64,000 bases of DNA from [Mycobacterium] fortunisiensis (GCF_019050325.1 NZ_VOMB01000019.1:1-64000); one strand, 5' to 3'; shown: positions 18,831-27,493, counted from the first letter of the stretch. Notes: a model not told the origin generated them from the letters alone. Translations and numbers: made by a program.

Positions 18831-19787
18831 TCACCCGGCCAGGATCTCGGCCAGCAGCCCCGACGCGATGTTTCCGCCCGAGACGACCACGACCGTGGGT
18901 CCCGGTGGTGTTGCCGCCTTGCGATAGCCGGCCAACGCCACGGCACCGCTGGGTTCGGCGACCAGGTGCGCCCGCTCTGCGAGTTCTCGTACCGCAGAAC
19001 GGATCTCGACCTCGGACACCGTGATCACCTCGTCGATCACGCGTTGCAGGTGGGCGAACGTCAGCTCCGAGGGCGTTGCGCGCAGCCCGTCGGCGATCGT
19101 GCGGTTGCGCCGGGCCACCGGCCAGTCCACCAGGTGACCGGCGGCCAGGCTCTCGGCGGTGTCGGCGGCGAGCTCGGGCTCCACACCGAACACCGTGGCC
19201 TGCGGACACCGCGCCCGGATGGCGGTGCCGACCCCGGACGCCAACCCACCACCGCTGATCGGCACCAGCACCGCCGCCACCTCGGCCAGATCCTGCGCGA
19301 TCTCCAGCCCCACGGTGCCCTGGCCGGCGATCACATCGGGATGGTCGAACGGCGGCACCAACACCCCGCCGGTCTGCTGCACCAGCTCGGCGGCCACCGA
19401 TTCACGTTGTCCGGCACCGCACAACACCACGTGCACGCCATGAGCCCGGGTGGCCTGCACCTTGACCGCAGGGGTGTCCTCGGGCATCACGATGTGGGCC
19501 GCGACCCCGTACGCCGCGGCCGCGTAGGCCACCGCCTGCGCGTGATTGCCGCTGGAATACGTGACCACCCCGGCGGCCCGCACGTCGGCGGCGAGGGTGC
19601 CCAGCGCGTTGAACGCCCCCCGGATCTTGAATGCGCCGACCGGTTGCAGGTTCTCCGGCTTGAGCCACAGGGGCCGGTGCGGATCCGCCCAGCGGGCCGG
19701 CAGCAGCGGTGTCCGCACGACGTCGGTGGCGATCCGCCGGGCTGCGGCGTCGATGTCGTCGATGGTCACCAGCTTCACGAACACCAT
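18831..19787 (-). CDS. Threonine/serine dehydratase (PLP-dependent)
   Basis: A 318-residue fold-type II PLP enzyme. The PLP lysine lies in A-F-K-I-R-G-A (about 50-56), the substrate loop is S-S-G-N-H-A-Q-A (about 76-83) and the phosphate-binding glycine loop is I-S-G-G-G-L-A-S-G (about 174-182). It lacks the C-terminal regulatory domain of biosynthetic IlvA (about 500 residues), so it resembles catabolic threonine ammonia-lyases or serine racemases, which deaminate L-threonine to 2-oxobutanoate and ammonia. The start at 19787 leaves 55 bases to the divergent thioesterase. Substrate preference between threonine and serine cannot be read here. Confidence 0.88.
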   Translation of the reverse strand: MVFVKLVTIDDIDAAARRIATDVVRTPLLPARWADPHRPLWLKPENLQPVGAFKIRGAFNALGTLAADVRAAGVVTYSSGNHAQAVAYAAAAYGVAAHIVMPEDTPAVKVQATRAHGVHVVLCGAGQRESVAAELVQQTGGVLVPPFDHPDVIAGQGTVGLEIAQDLAEVAAVLVPISGGGLASGVGTAIRARCPQATVFGVEPELAADTAESLAAGHLVDWPVARRNRTIADGLRATPSELTFAHLQRVIDEVITVSEVEIRSAVRELAERAHLVAEPSGAVALAGYRKAATPPGPTVVVVSGGNIASGLLAEILAG

Positions 19788-19842
19788 TGTTGCCCGTGGT
19801 ATCAACGTGAGGCGACACGGCCGCCCGACGTTGGAGTACCAC

Positions 19843-20265
19843 GTGACCCAGTACAGCTTCGGCATCGTTCCGCGCTACGCCGAGGTCGACCAGCAGGGTG
19901 TGGTGTTCAACGGTCATTACCTGACCTGGTTCGACGAGGCGTGCACCGGACTGTTCGACCATCTCGGGGTGGTTTTTCCCGATCTGGCCGCGGCCGGTCT
20001 GGACATTCAGGTGGTGCACACCGAGATCGACTTCCAGGCGCCGGTGCGGTGGCGCGAGACGGTGCGAATCGCCGTGCGGTCTGAGCACATCGGGACCACG
20101 AGCTTCACCATGGGATTCACCGTGCTCGGCACCGATGGTGACGGGCACGAATCACCACGGGTCCACGGCCGCAACGTCTACGTCGTGGTGTCCTCCACCG
20201 ACTGGTCGAAGCGACCGGTTCCGGACTCCGTGCGCGGAGCCCTCGGTTCCGTCGCGCCACGTTGA
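19843..20265 (+). CDS. Hot-dog acyl-CoA thioesterase (4HBT/YbgC-like)
   Basis: A 140-residue single hot-dog domain. The motif Y-A-E-V-D-Q-Q-G-V-V-F-N-G-H-Y (about 12-26) is the 4-hydroxybenzoyl-CoA thioesterase signature, with the catalytic Asp at about 16. The GTG at 19843 is preceded by GGAG at 19833-19836 and the protein then begins at the usual position for the fold. Expected reaction is hydrolysis of a short- or medium-chain acyl-CoA. Divergent from the dehydratase gene. Confidence 0.82.
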   Translation: MTQYSFGIVPRYAEVDQQGVVFNGHYLTWFDEACTGLFDHLGVVFPDLAAAGLDIQVVHTEIDFQAPVRWRETVRIAVRSEHIGTTSFTMGFTVLGTDGDGHESPRVHGRNVYVVVSSTDWSKRPVPDSVRGALGSVAPR

Positions 20266-20330
20266 AACACCACTTCGCAGGTAGCACAATCGCCAGTGGA
20301 CGATTCACCGGTGGCGTGAGGGGGACGAAC

Positions 20331-20552
20331 ATGACGGACATCAGCGACGACGGCCTCCAGGCCGGGTTCGATGACGCCCCCGAGGCCGATGTCGTCGAGC
20401 AACTGGTCCCGGTGGGTGTCGACGACGAGGACGACGCGCTCTCGGATCTGCGGCGGGTGCGGATCTCGCCCACCGCCGAGGCCACCGAGGCGGATCTGAT
20501 CGATCAGGCCATCGTGGTGCCACTCGACGACGAGTCCGACTTCGATCGCTGA
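20331..20552 (+). CDS. Small acidic hypothetical protein
   Basis: A 73-residue, very acidic protein (many Asp/Glu, few Lys), starting M-T-D-I-S-D-D-G-L and containing two similar halves: an E-A-D-V-V-E-Q-L-V-P-V segment (about 18-28) and an E-A-D-L-I-D-Q-A-I-V-V-P-L segment (about 53-65). This looks like an internal duplication. A GAGGGGGA site precedes the ATG. Its last 49 bases overlap the CcdA gene on the other strand. I do not know its function. Confidence 0.65.
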   Translation: MTDISDDGLQAGFDDAPEADVVEQLVPVGVDDEDDALSDLRRVRISPTAEATEADLIDQAIVVPLDDESDFDR

Positions 20553-21400
20553 GCCGTCGACGCGCGGACCGCCACCCGCCAGGCCAGGCCCGCCGCGCCG
20601 AGGACCGACAACGCCAGCAGCCACGGCCACGCGCCGTGCCGGTGCACCCAGCCGGCCAGGGTGCCCTGCAGACGCCCGGCGGCGGCAAGCACCGGATCTT
20701 CCGGACCGCCTGCGGCACTGAACAATTGAATCTCATACCAGCCGTAGTAGGCGACGTAGGCGCCTACTACGATCAACAGCAGGCCGCTGATCCGGCTGAG
20801 GTACCCGACGATCGTCCGCAGCCGGTCGATCACGGCGGCGCCGGCCAGCGCCGTCGCCACCGCCAGTACCCCGACCACCAGGCCGAAGCCGCCCGCATAC
20901 GCGGCGAACACCGCCGTCCGGTGCGCCGAGCCCAGCGTGGCGCCGGTGACCGCCAGGAAGGGGCCGACGGTGCACGACAGCGAGGCCAAGGCGTAGGCCA
21001 CGCCGTAGCCGGCCATCGAACCCAACCGTGCGGTCGGCGCCCAGCCGGTGCGTGCCGACACCGCCGGGGGTATCAGCAATCCGAGCCGGCGGCCCGCCAG
21101 TAACCAGCAGCCCAGGACGGCCAGCACCACGCCGATGACCAACGTGGCGTAGGGCAGATACCGCTGCACGGTGTTCGCCGCGGCGACCGTCAGCAGACCG
21201 AAGCCGCCGAACACCGCGACGAAACCCGTGGTCATCACCAACGTGGCAGCCAACGCCCGCGCCACGGCCGTCAGCGGCCCCCGCGGTGCCGAGCCCCGCA
21301 CCACCAACGCGAGGTACCCCGGCAGCAAGGCGAAGCCACACGGGTTCAGCGCCGCGACCAGGCCGGCGCCGAACGCCAACCCCACCAGATTGTCGGGCAC
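20504..21400 (-). CDS. CcdA-like thiol-disulfide electron carrier (membrane)
   Basis: A 298-residue membrane protein of the CcdA/DsbD family, moving reducing power from cytoplasmic thioredoxin across the membrane. The two active cysteines are visible in L-N-P-C-G-F (about 18-21) and S-L-S-C-T-V-G (about 138), each near a transmembrane helix. About six main hydrophobic segments are followed by an extra C-terminal one (about 257-276). The GTG at 21400 lies seven bases after the stop of the Mpt53-like gene, so the pair forms an operon with the matching order in M. tuberculosis Rv2878c-Rv2877c (recalled). It presumably re-reduces the exported thioredoxin-like protein. Confidence 0.88.
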   Translation of the reverse strand: MPDNLVGLAFGAGLVAALNPCGFALLPGYLALVVRGSAPRGPLTAVARALAATLVMTTGFVAVFGGFGLLTVAAANTVQRYLPYATLVIGVVLAVLGCWLLAGRRLGLLIPPAVSARTGWAPTARLGSMAGYGVAYALASLSCTVGPFLAVTGATLGSAHRTAVFAAYAGGFGLVVGVLAVATALAGAAVIDRLRTIVGYLSRISGLLLIVVGAYVAYYGWYEIQLFSAAGGPEDPVLAAAGRLQGTLAGWVHRHGAWPWLLALSVLGAAGLAWRVAVRASTAQRSKSDSSSSGTTMA

Positions 21401-21407
21401 CGCGTGG

Positions 21408-21899
21408 CTAGCCCTGCAGCGCCGCGACCCGATCGGCGAGTTCCTGCTGCGGCATGGCCGAGGTCGTGTTGTTGACGAACGTGGATGACCCGTCCGCCCG
21501 GTAGAACACGTAGGCGGGCTGCCACGGGACGTTGTAACGCGCCCAGATCGATCCGTCGGCGTCATTCAGGTTCGGGAAGTTGAGGTGGTACTTGTCGACG
21601 AAACCCTGCATCGCCCCGACATCGGAGTGCGCCGCCACACCGACGAAGCTGACCTGGGGGTTTGCCGCGGCCACCTGGCTCACCGACGGTGCCTCGGCGT
21701 TGCAGAACGGACACCACGGTGTCCAGAACCACAGCACCGCGGGCCGCCCGGCCAGGCTGGACCCGTCGAACGGGGCGCCGGACAGGGTGGTCCCGGTGAA
21801 CTGCAGCCGATCGTCGGCAGCCGCTGTCGGTGCGGCGACCAGGGCAAACATCATGGCCACCGCGGACAGCACGCCGGCAAGGCGGGATAGGACCCTCAT
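21408..21899 (-). CDS. mpt53: Secreted thioredoxin-fold protein, Mpt53/DsbE type
   Basis: A 163-residue exported protein. The signal peptide covers about residues 1-26 (L-S-A-V-A-M-M-F-A-L-V then A-A-A). The thioredoxin active site is W-T-P-W-C-P-F-C (about 60-67). The mature sequence R-L-Q-F-T-G-T-T-L-S-G-A-P-F-D-G and the Y-N-V-P-W-Q-P-A cis-proline loop follow M. tuberculosis Mpt53 (Rv2878c), a DsbE-like protein that oxidises exported proteins. Coupled to the CcdA-like gene seven bases downstream. Expected role is oxidative folding or redox control of envelope proteins. Confidence 0.92.
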   Translation of the reverse strand: MRVLSRLAGVLSAVAMMFALVAAPTAAADDRLQFTGTTLSGAPFDGSSLAGRPAVLWFWTPWCPFCNAEAPSVSQVAAANPQVSFVGVAAHSDVGAMQGFVDKYHLNFPNLNDADGSIWARYNVPWQPAYVFYRADGSSTFVNNTTSAMPQQELADRVAALQG

Positions 21900-22041
21900 G
21901 GCAGTCTCCTCGGGCTCAGGGCGCAGCACCCGTTCGGCATGCGCATACCCGGTAACACGGCGTTCGACACCACCTGGTTCATCCTGATCCGCCGAGGCTG
22001 CGCCTCTTGTGCCCGGTGCCCGGGCGGTCCAGAGTGAGAAA

Positions 22042-22476
22042 ATGAGCGAGCAATGGATTCAAGGGTGCTTGGTCCAGCGGATCACGTTTCGTGAAGGCCT
22101 GGTGCTCAACCTCAACGACTACAACGAACTGGTCATCTCGGTTCCGCTGGAGCTGACCCTGCCGGCGATCGGCACCGACGACGCCGAGGTGGTGGCGATC
22201 GACCCGCAGGCAATGCGCAACGAGGTCCGTCCGCTGTTCGATTTCGCCGGACAACGCTGCACGCACGCCGACTGGGAGGACAACGGCAGCCTGCACCTGT
22301 GTTTCTCCGACGGTCACCGTATCGACGTCCGGCCCGACGAGCACCGCACCTCGTGGGAGCTGTACGGCAAGTACCACGGCTACGCCGCCTGCCTACCACA
22401 CGGGCGGGTGCGCGTCGTCCGGCACGATCAGGATGACCGCGACGAGGCGACCGAGGTCAGCCCACCACCCCGATGA
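22042..22476 (+). CDS. Conserved actinobacterial hypothetical protein (DUF6188-like)
   Basis: A 144-residue soluble protein with a compact beta-rich pattern: W-I-Q-G-C-L-V-Q-R-I-T, L-N-D-Y-N-E-L-V-I-S, a central F-A-G-Q-R-C-T-H-A and L-H-L-C-F-S-D-G-H-R-I-D-V, then W-E-L-Y-G-K-Y-H-G-Y-A-A-C-L-P. These resemble the small DUF6188 family, from memory and with moderate confidence. The ATG at 22042 follows GAGTGAGAAA. The last 20 bases overlap the secreted-repeat gene on the other strand. Function unknown. Confidence 0.7.
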   Translation: MSEQWIQGCLVQRITFREGLVLNLNDYNELVISVPLELTLPAIGTDDAEVVAIDPQAMRNEVRPLFDFAGQRCTHADWEDNGSLHLCFSDGHRIDVRPDEHRTSWELYGKYHGYAACLPHGRVRVVRHDQDDRDEATEVSPPPR

Positions 22477-22945
22477 TCGGCACCCAGACACCGAAAAGCC
22501 AGACCCCCCACTGCCGGAACCCGTTGTCCCACACGGGGTTCAAGTTGTAACCCCAGTAGTTCACGGTGTGCGGCAGTGGACCGCCGTGCCAGTGCAGCGG
22601 CGGCGGCGGACCCCAGCCCCACGGTGGCGGACCTTGACGGTCGTCCCACCAGTCGTGTCGGTTGTTGGCCCACCACGGGCCCTTGTCGTCCCAGCGGTCG
22701 CGGTCGCCCCGGGGCCCACGGTCGTCCCGGTGGCCACGGTCGAAATCGCGACCGGGGCCGCGGTCGTCGAAATCGCGACCGGGGCCGCGGTCGCAGAACG
22801 GGAAGCAGTCGTCGTGGCCCGCCCCGGGCCGCAGCGGGGCCGGTGCGAGCGGCTCCGCCGAGACCACCGGTGCCGTCAGGCCGGCCGCGCCCACTCCCAA
22901 CGCGCCCAGGGTCAACGCCGTCGCCACGAACTTGGTCAGTGTCAT
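22457..22945 (-). CDS. Secreted Asp/Arg/Gly-repeat protein with aromatic C-terminus
   Basis: A 162-residue exported protein. A signal peptide (about 1-30, ending V-V-S-A-E-P) precedes a C-F-P-F-C pair and a charged repeat region (about 53-90) made of R-G-P-G-R-D-F-D-D units and relatives. The rest is rich in Trp, Pro, Gly and His, with H-W-H-G-G, N-Y-W-G-Y-N-L-N-P-V-W and G-V-W-V-P-I-I-G at the end. A GAGGAG site lies just before the ATG. Similar small secreted proteins occur in mycobacteria without known function; the two close cysteines and repeats suggest a structured wall or ligand-binding role, but that is speculation. Confidence 0.75.
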   Translation of the reverse strand: MTLTKFVATALTLGALGVGAAGLTAPVVSAEPLAPAPLRPGAGHDDCFPFCDRGPGRDFDDRGPGRDFDRGHRDDRGPRGDRDRWDDKGPWWANNRHDWWDDRQGPPPWGWGPPPPLHWHGGPLPHTVNYWGYNLNPVWDNGFRQWGVWLFGVWVPIIGVVG

Positions 22946-23120
22946 TGCTGAATCTCCTCGGGTCGTGACCCGGCGCCGGCCATCCCCCAATGGTCCGGCG
23001 CCGCAACGCCTGCCGACCGGCTCCTGCGCGAGCCGCGTGACGTGCACCCCTGTGGGGTATCGCGGCCGCGGATCCCGGCGTTACCCGTTGCCCCGCCGAA
23101 ACCGGATCTACCCTGGCGGC

Positions 23121-24398
23121 ATGGGCATCGCACCACGCGTCAACGGAGCGCCTCCACCTGACGTACCGTGCTCGGCCGCCGAACTCGGGTCCTGGCGGTT
23201 CTGGCGCGAGGACGACGATCTTCGGGATGCGGCATTTGCGGCGCTCCGCCGCGACGCCCCGGTGTCCTACCAGCCGGCCTGCGTTCTGGACGGCATTCCC
23301 GAAAGTCACGGCCACTGGGCGGTGACCCGGTATGACGACGTGTTCCACGCCAGCCGCCATCCCGAGATCTTCAGCTCGGCGTCGGGAATCACCATCGGCG
23401 ACCAAACCCCGGAATTGGCCGAATATTTCGGCTCGATGATCGTGCTGGACGATCCGCGGCACAGCCGGCTGCGCAACATCGTCCGGAGCGCGTTCACGCC
23501 GCGGGTGGTGGCCCTGATCGAGGATTCGGTTCGTGCTCGGGCCCGCCGGCTGGTCACCGAGATGATCGCCCGCAATCCCGACGGCACCGCCGATCTGGTC
23601 GGCGAGCTCGCCGGGCCGCTACCGCTGCAGATCATCTGCGACATGATGGGCATCCCCGAACCCGACCATCAGCGAATCTTCCATTGGACCAACGTGATCC
23701 TGGGGTTCGGCGACCCGGATCTGACCACCGACTTCGACGAGTTCCTCCAGGTGGCCATGGACATCGGTGGCTACGCGACCGACCTGGCCGACGAGCGCCG
23801 GGCCGCGCCGACCGAGGATCTGACCACCAGCCTGGTCCAGGCCGAGGTGGACGGTCAGCGGCTGACCTCGGCCGAGGTCGCCTCGTTCTTCATCCTGCTG
23901 GTGGTCGCCGGCAACGAGACCACCCGCAACGCCATCAGCCACGGCGTCCTGGCGCTGAGCCGCTACCCGGAACAGCGCCAGACGTGGTGGTCGCGATACG
24001 ACGAGGTGGCCCCCACCGCGGTCGAGGAGATCGTGCGGTGGGCGTCTCCGGTGAGCTACATGCGCCGCACCGTCACCCGGGACACCGTGCTGGGCGGGAC
24101 ATCGCTGCCCGCCGGCGCCAAGGTGACCCTGTGGTACGGGTCGGCCAACCGCGACGAGTCGAAGTTCGCCGACCCGTGGCTGTTCGACGTCACGCGCCAC
24201 CCCAATCCGCACCTCGGATTCGGCGGTGGCGGTGCACATTTCTGCCTCGGGGCGAACCTGGCCCGCCGTGAGATCACGGTGGCGTTCGAGGAGCTGCACC
24301 GGCAAGTGCCCGACATCGCCGCCACCGAGGAGCCCGACCGGTTGCAGTCGTCGTTCATCCACGGCATCAAGCGCCTGCCGGTGGCCTGGACCACGTGA
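23121..24398 (+). CDS. cyp124: Cytochrome P450 CYP124 (methyl-branched lipid omega-hydroxylase)
   Basis: A 425-residue P450 that matches M. tuberculosis CYP124 along its length as I recall it: R-V-N-G-A-P-P-P-D-V-P near the N-terminus, T-P-E-L-A-E-Y-F-G-S-M-I-V-L-D-D-P-R-H (with breaks) near 100, N-V-I-L-G-F-G-D-P-D-L near 190. The I-helix A-G-N-E-T-T, E-E-I-V-R-W and heme loop G-F-G-G-G-G-A-H-F-C-L-G are intact. CYP124 hydroxylates the terminal carbon of methyl-branched lipids, including phytanic acid and the cholesterol side chain. The ATG at 23121 gives the standard length. No ferredoxin gene is adjacent. No KstR-type box is visible in the 175 bases upstream. Confidence 0.95.
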   Translation: MGIAPRVNGAPPPDVPCSAAELGSWRFWREDDDLRDAAFAALRRDAPVSYQPACVLDGIPESHGHWAVTRYDDVFHASRHPEIFSSASGITIGDQTPELAEYFGSMIVLDDPRHSRLRNIVRSAFTPRVVALIEDSVRARARRLVTEMIARNPDGTADLVGELAGPLPLQIICDMMGIPEPDHQRIFHWTNVILGFGDPDLTTDFDEFLQVAMDIGGYATDLADERRAAPTEDLTTSLVQAEVDGQRLTSAEVASFFILLVVAGNETTRNAISHGVLALSRYPEQRQTWWSRYDEVAPTAVEEIVRWASPVSYMRRTVTRDTVLGGTSLPAGAKVTLWYGSANRDESKFADPWLFDVTRHPNPHLGFGGGGAHFCLGANLARREITVAFEELHRQVPDIAATEEPDRLQSSFIHGIKRLPVAWTT

Positions 24399-24407
24399 AC
24401 GCCTGGG

Positions 24408-25514
24408 TCACCGAGCTCCCAGCGCTTCGAGCATGCCGGCCGCCGAGCGCGGCCAGGTGAACTGTTCGGCCCGTTGGCGGGCATCGCTGCGCCGCTGCGG
24501 TTCGGGCCGGTCGATCACCGCGGTGACAGCGCGGGCGATGTCGTGGGCGTCGTTGTCGGCGGTGGCTCCGCTGTCGCCGGTGAGGATCTCGGTCAGTGCC
24601 GAGGTGCGCGACACCACGGCCGGGGTGCCGCAGGCCAGCGCTTCCAGAGCGGCCAGCCCGAAGGTCTCGTGCGGACCGGGAGCCAGCGCGACGTCGGCCG
24701 AGGCCAGGATGGTCGCCACGGTGTCGCGGCAACTGATGTAGCCGGTGAAATCCACCGGCAGCCCGTCGGACTGCCGCTGCAGCCGGGCTCGTAGCGGCCC
24801 CTCCCCGACCACCACGAGACGGGCATCCACCCCCGAATCACGCAGTGCGGCAACAGCATCGATGCTGCGGTGCGGCTGCTTTTCCACCGACAGCCGTCCG
24901 CAGTGCACCAGCAGGGTCTGCGCCGGCTCGGCCCAGCGGCTGCGCGTCCGGGCGCACCTGCGGCGCGGATGGAACTGCTCCAGATCCACCCCGAGCGGCA
25001 CGGTCGCCACATTCTCCGCACCGATCCGGTCGAATTCCTCGCGGGCGAAGCCCGTCGTACACACCACCGCGTCGTAGTTCGCCGCGGTGCGCCGGTTGGC
25101 GATGTCGGCGACGGCGCGGGCCGCCGCACGGGGCAGCACCTGGCCCACCAGCCGGTCCAGCCGCTCGTGCGAGATCATCACGGTGGCCACCCCGTGTCTG
25201 CGGCCCCACGGGCCCAGCGACCGCAGCGTCAGCCGGTCCGACACCTCGATGGCGTCCGGCGCCAACTGGTGCAGCAGTGTCGTCACCGGGCCGGGCAGCA
25301 CCGCGCGGTAACCGCCCGTGAACGGGATGAGCCTGGCCGGCAGCGAGATTCGCACGACGCCACCGTCGAGGACCTGACGTCGCGGCCGCGATCCGGGCAC
25401 GATCAGGTACACCTCGTGACCGAGCGCGCAGTATTCCGCGCCGAGCCGGTCGACCGCGGTACGCAGCCCGCCCGACCGCGGGCCGTAGAAGTTGGCGACC
25501 TGGACAACCCGCAT
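24408..25514 (-). CDS. GT4-family glycosyltransferase
   Basis: A 368-residue GT-B glycosyltransferase. The N-terminal acceptor domain begins M-R-V-V-Q-V-A-N-F-Y-G-P-R-S-G-G-L with the glycine-rich loop. The C-terminal donor domain has H-C-G-R-L-S-V-E-K (about 210-218) and the retaining GT4 motif P-H-E-T-F-G-L-A-A-L-E-A-L-A-C-G-T-P-A (about 291-309, the nucleotide-sugar E-x7-E region). No membrane span is evident; it probably works at the inner face of the membrane. Related actinobacterial enzymes transfer mannose or similar sugars to lipids, but the donor and acceptor cannot be assigned. It ends nine bases from the CYP124 stop. Confidence 0.87.
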   Translation of the reverse strand: MRVVQVANFYGPRSGGLRTAVDRLGAEYCALGHEVYLIVPGSRPRRQVLDGGVVRISLPARLIPFTGGYRAVLPGPVTTLLHQLAPDAIEVSDRLTLRSLGPWGRRHGVATVMISHERLDRLVGQVLPRAAARAVADIANRRTAANYDAVVCTTGFAREEFDRIGAENVATVPLGVDLEQFHPRRRCARTRSRWAEPAQTLLVHCGRLSVEKQPHRSIDAVAALRDSGVDARLVVVGEGPLRARLQRQSDGLPVDFTGYISCRDTVATILASADVALAPGPHETFGLAALEALACGTPAVVSRTSALTEILTGDSGATADNDAHDIARAVTAVIDRPEPQRRSDARQRAEQFTWPRSAAGMLEALGAR

Positions 25515-25597
25515 GCCACGATCAGAACCGGGCCGCGTGTGCGGTCAACAACGGCGCCCCGACCGGGACCTGAACACTCATTGAACAAGCCCGGGGT

Positions 25598-26500
25598 TCA
25601 GTCGAGGTGCCGGGCGAACCAGTCCTGGATGCGGCGCCAGGCGTCGGCCGCGGCCGTGGGCTGGAAGCGATCGCCGGTGTCGTTGAAGAAGGCATGGTCG
25701 GCATCGGGTTCGACGACGAGCTCGTGCACCATCGCGGCCTTCTGCAGCGCCGCGCGCACCACCGGCTCGGTCGCGTTCACCCGCTGGTCCAGGGCACCGT
25801 AGAAGGCCAGCACCGCGGTGTGGGCCGACCCGGTGAAGTCCGGATTGTCCGGGGCCGGGCCGTAGAACGGCACCGCGGCCGCCAACTGCGGCATGCCCGC
25901 CGCCAGCAACCGCCACACCAGGCCGCCGCCCATGCAGAAGCCCACGGCAGCCACCCGGCGATCCGGCGCCCGCCGGCGGATCTCGTCGATCCCAGACGTC
26001 AGGTTGCCGATGAGCTCTGCCGGTTCGATGCGGCTCAGCGCGGCGGTGGCCGCACCCGGGTCGGCGAATGCCCCGGTGCCGCCCTGCGGCGAGAGCAGGT
26101 CGATCGCCAGGGCCGAGTACCCCAGGCCGCCGAACCGGCCGGCCACCGACCGGATGTGCTCGGTCAGTCCCTTGTTCTCGTGGATCACCAGAACCGCGCC
26201 CTTCGGTTCGGCCGCGGCCGCCCAGGCACCCTGCAACCGGCCGTCCGGCCCGGCCCAGTCCACCGCGGTGGTCGGCAGTGCGCCCGCTGCACCCGGCGGC
26301 GAAACCTTGTGCGGTGCCGGACCGCGGGTCGCGGTCGGGGCCGGTGGTCGGGCCTCGCCGCATGCGGAGATCAGCGCGGCCGCCGCTGGGGCACCGACAC
26401 CGAGGAGCGCGAGCCGGCGCAGCGCTTCGCGCCGCGACAGCAGGCCGTCGAGATGATCGGTCGCGATTTCCTCGGCGAGGTAACGCTGCAGTGAAGTCAC
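25598..26500 (-). CDS. Tat-exported dienelactone hydrolase-family lipoprotein
   Basis: A 300-residue alpha/beta hydrolase. The N-terminus carries a twin-arginine signal S-R-R-E-A-L-R-R-L followed by a hydrophobic stretch and a lipobox L-I-S-A-C (Cys about 47), so it is probably a Tat-exported lipoprotein. The catalytic domain has V-I-H-E-N-K-G-L (conserved Glu), nucleophile motif G-F-C-M-G-G-G (about 167-173), then G-A-L-D-Q and D-A-D-H-A-F-F. The nucleophile is Cys, as in dienelactone hydrolases. The GTG at 26500 has GGAG directly against it; a leaderless transcript is possible. Exported members of this family are common in mycobacteria; the substrate is unknown. Divergent from an SDR gene. 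Confidence 0.85.
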   Translation of the reverse strand: MTSLQRYLAEEIATDHLDGLLSRREALRRLALLGVGAPAAAALISACGEARPPAPTATRGPAPHKVSPPGAAGALPTTAVDWAGPDGRLQGAWAAAAEPKGAVLVIHENKGLTEHIRSVAGRFGGLGYSALAIDLLSPQGGTGAFADPGAATAALSRIEPAELIGNLTSGIDEIRRRAPDRRVAAVGFCMGGGLVWRLLAAGMPQLAAAVPFYGPAPDNPDFTGSAHTAVLAFYGALDQRVNATEPVVRAALQKAAMVHELVVEPDADHAFFNDTGDRFQPTAAADAWRRIQDWFARHLD

Positions 26501-26566
26501 CTCCGCAAGTATGCGCCGAAATCCCGAACCGCAGCGGTGGGACTGCGCGCGGCGGATACTCATCCG

Positions 26567-27493
26567 ATGGGCTGGACACCGGACCCGGACGCACTGCGCG
26601 GACACCTCGCCGTGGTTGCCGGGGCCACCCGTGGCGCGGGCCGGGGCATCGCCGCGGCCCTGGGCGAGGCCGGTGCAACCGTGGTCTGCACGGGCCGCAG
26701 CAGCGTGTGCGGCAGCCGGGACTCGGACTACGACCGGCCCGAAACCATCGAGGAAACCGCGGAATTGGTGTCGGAGCTCGGCGGATCGGGCATCGCCGTA
26801 CAGGTCGACCACCTGGATGTGACACAGGTGCGCAAGCTCGCCGGGCGGCTGTCGGCCGACTACGGTCACGTCGACATTCTGGTCAACGACATCTGGGGGG
26901 CCGAGGTGCTCAAGGGCCCGCCCGACACCTGGGGCCGGCCGATGTGGCAGCACGATCTCGACGACGGCTTGCGCATGCTGCGGCTGGGACTGGACACCCA
27001 CCTGATCACGTCGCACAGCCTGTTGCCGCTGCTGGCCAACCGGCCCGGCGGCTTGCTGGTCGAGATCACCGATGGCACAACCGAATTCAATGCCGATAAC
27101 CCGAGGCTGTCAGTGTTCTACGACCTGGTCAAAAATGCGGTGAACCGGTTGGCCTTCACCCATGGCTATGAGCTCGCCGCCTTCGGCGCCAGCGCGGTGG
27201 CCGTCACCCCGGGCTGGCTGCGCTCGGAGATGATGCTCGACAACTACGGCGTCACCGAGGCGACCTGGCAGGGCGCGCTCGACCTGGCCCGCACCGACGG
27301 GTATCCGGCCGCGCCGCCCGGTTTCAGCGAGTCGGAGTCACCACGGTTCGTCGGCCGCGGGGTGGCCGCGGTGGCCGCCGACCCCGACTGGGCCCGCTGG
27401 AACCAGCGGTCGGTGAGCTCGGTGGAGCTGGCCCGGCATTACCAGTTCACCGATCTGGACGGGCGCTGCCCGGACGCCTGGGCACCGCTGTAG
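26567..27493 (+). CDS. SDR-family oxidoreductase (DHRS1-like)
   Basis: A 308-residue short-chain dehydrogenase with nucleotide-binding A-G-A-T-R-G-A-G-R-G (18-27), a T-G-R-S loop, L-V-N-D-I-W-G (the usual N-A-G replaced by N-D-I) and catalytic F-Y-D-L-V-K-N-A (Tyr-x3-Lys about 182-186) after I-T-D-G. The altered N-A-G and a longer C-terminus (D-L-D-G-R-C-P-D) are typical of the DHRS1-like subgroup. NADP-binding is suggested by the Arg after the Gly motif. The ATG at 26567 removes ten non-conserved residues of the longer frame. Substrate unknown. Confidence 0.87.
   Translation: MGWTPDPDALRGHLAVVAGATRGAGRGIAAALGEAGATVVCTGRSSVCGSRDSDYDRPETIEETAELVSELGGSGIAVQVDHLDVTQVRKLAGRLSADYGHVDILVNDIWGAEVLKGPPDTWGRPMWQHDLDDGLRMLRLGLDTHLITSHSLLPLLANRPGGLLVEITDGTTEFNADNPRLSVFYDLVKNAVNRLAFTHGYELAAFGASAVAVTPGWLRSEMMLDNYGVTEATWQGALDLARTDGYPAAPPGFSESESPRFVGRGVAAVAADPDWARWNQRSVSSVELARHYQFTDLDGRCPDAWAPL

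Noticed and set aside
17469..20084. An 871-codon plus-strand frame
   Set aside because: Antisense to the DUF7159 and dehydratase genes and made of low-complexity His/Arg/Gly sequence.
22946..23120. KstR-type operator in front of CYP124
   Set aside because: I looked for AAC-N2-GTT in this gap and found none, so I do not claim KstR control of this gene.
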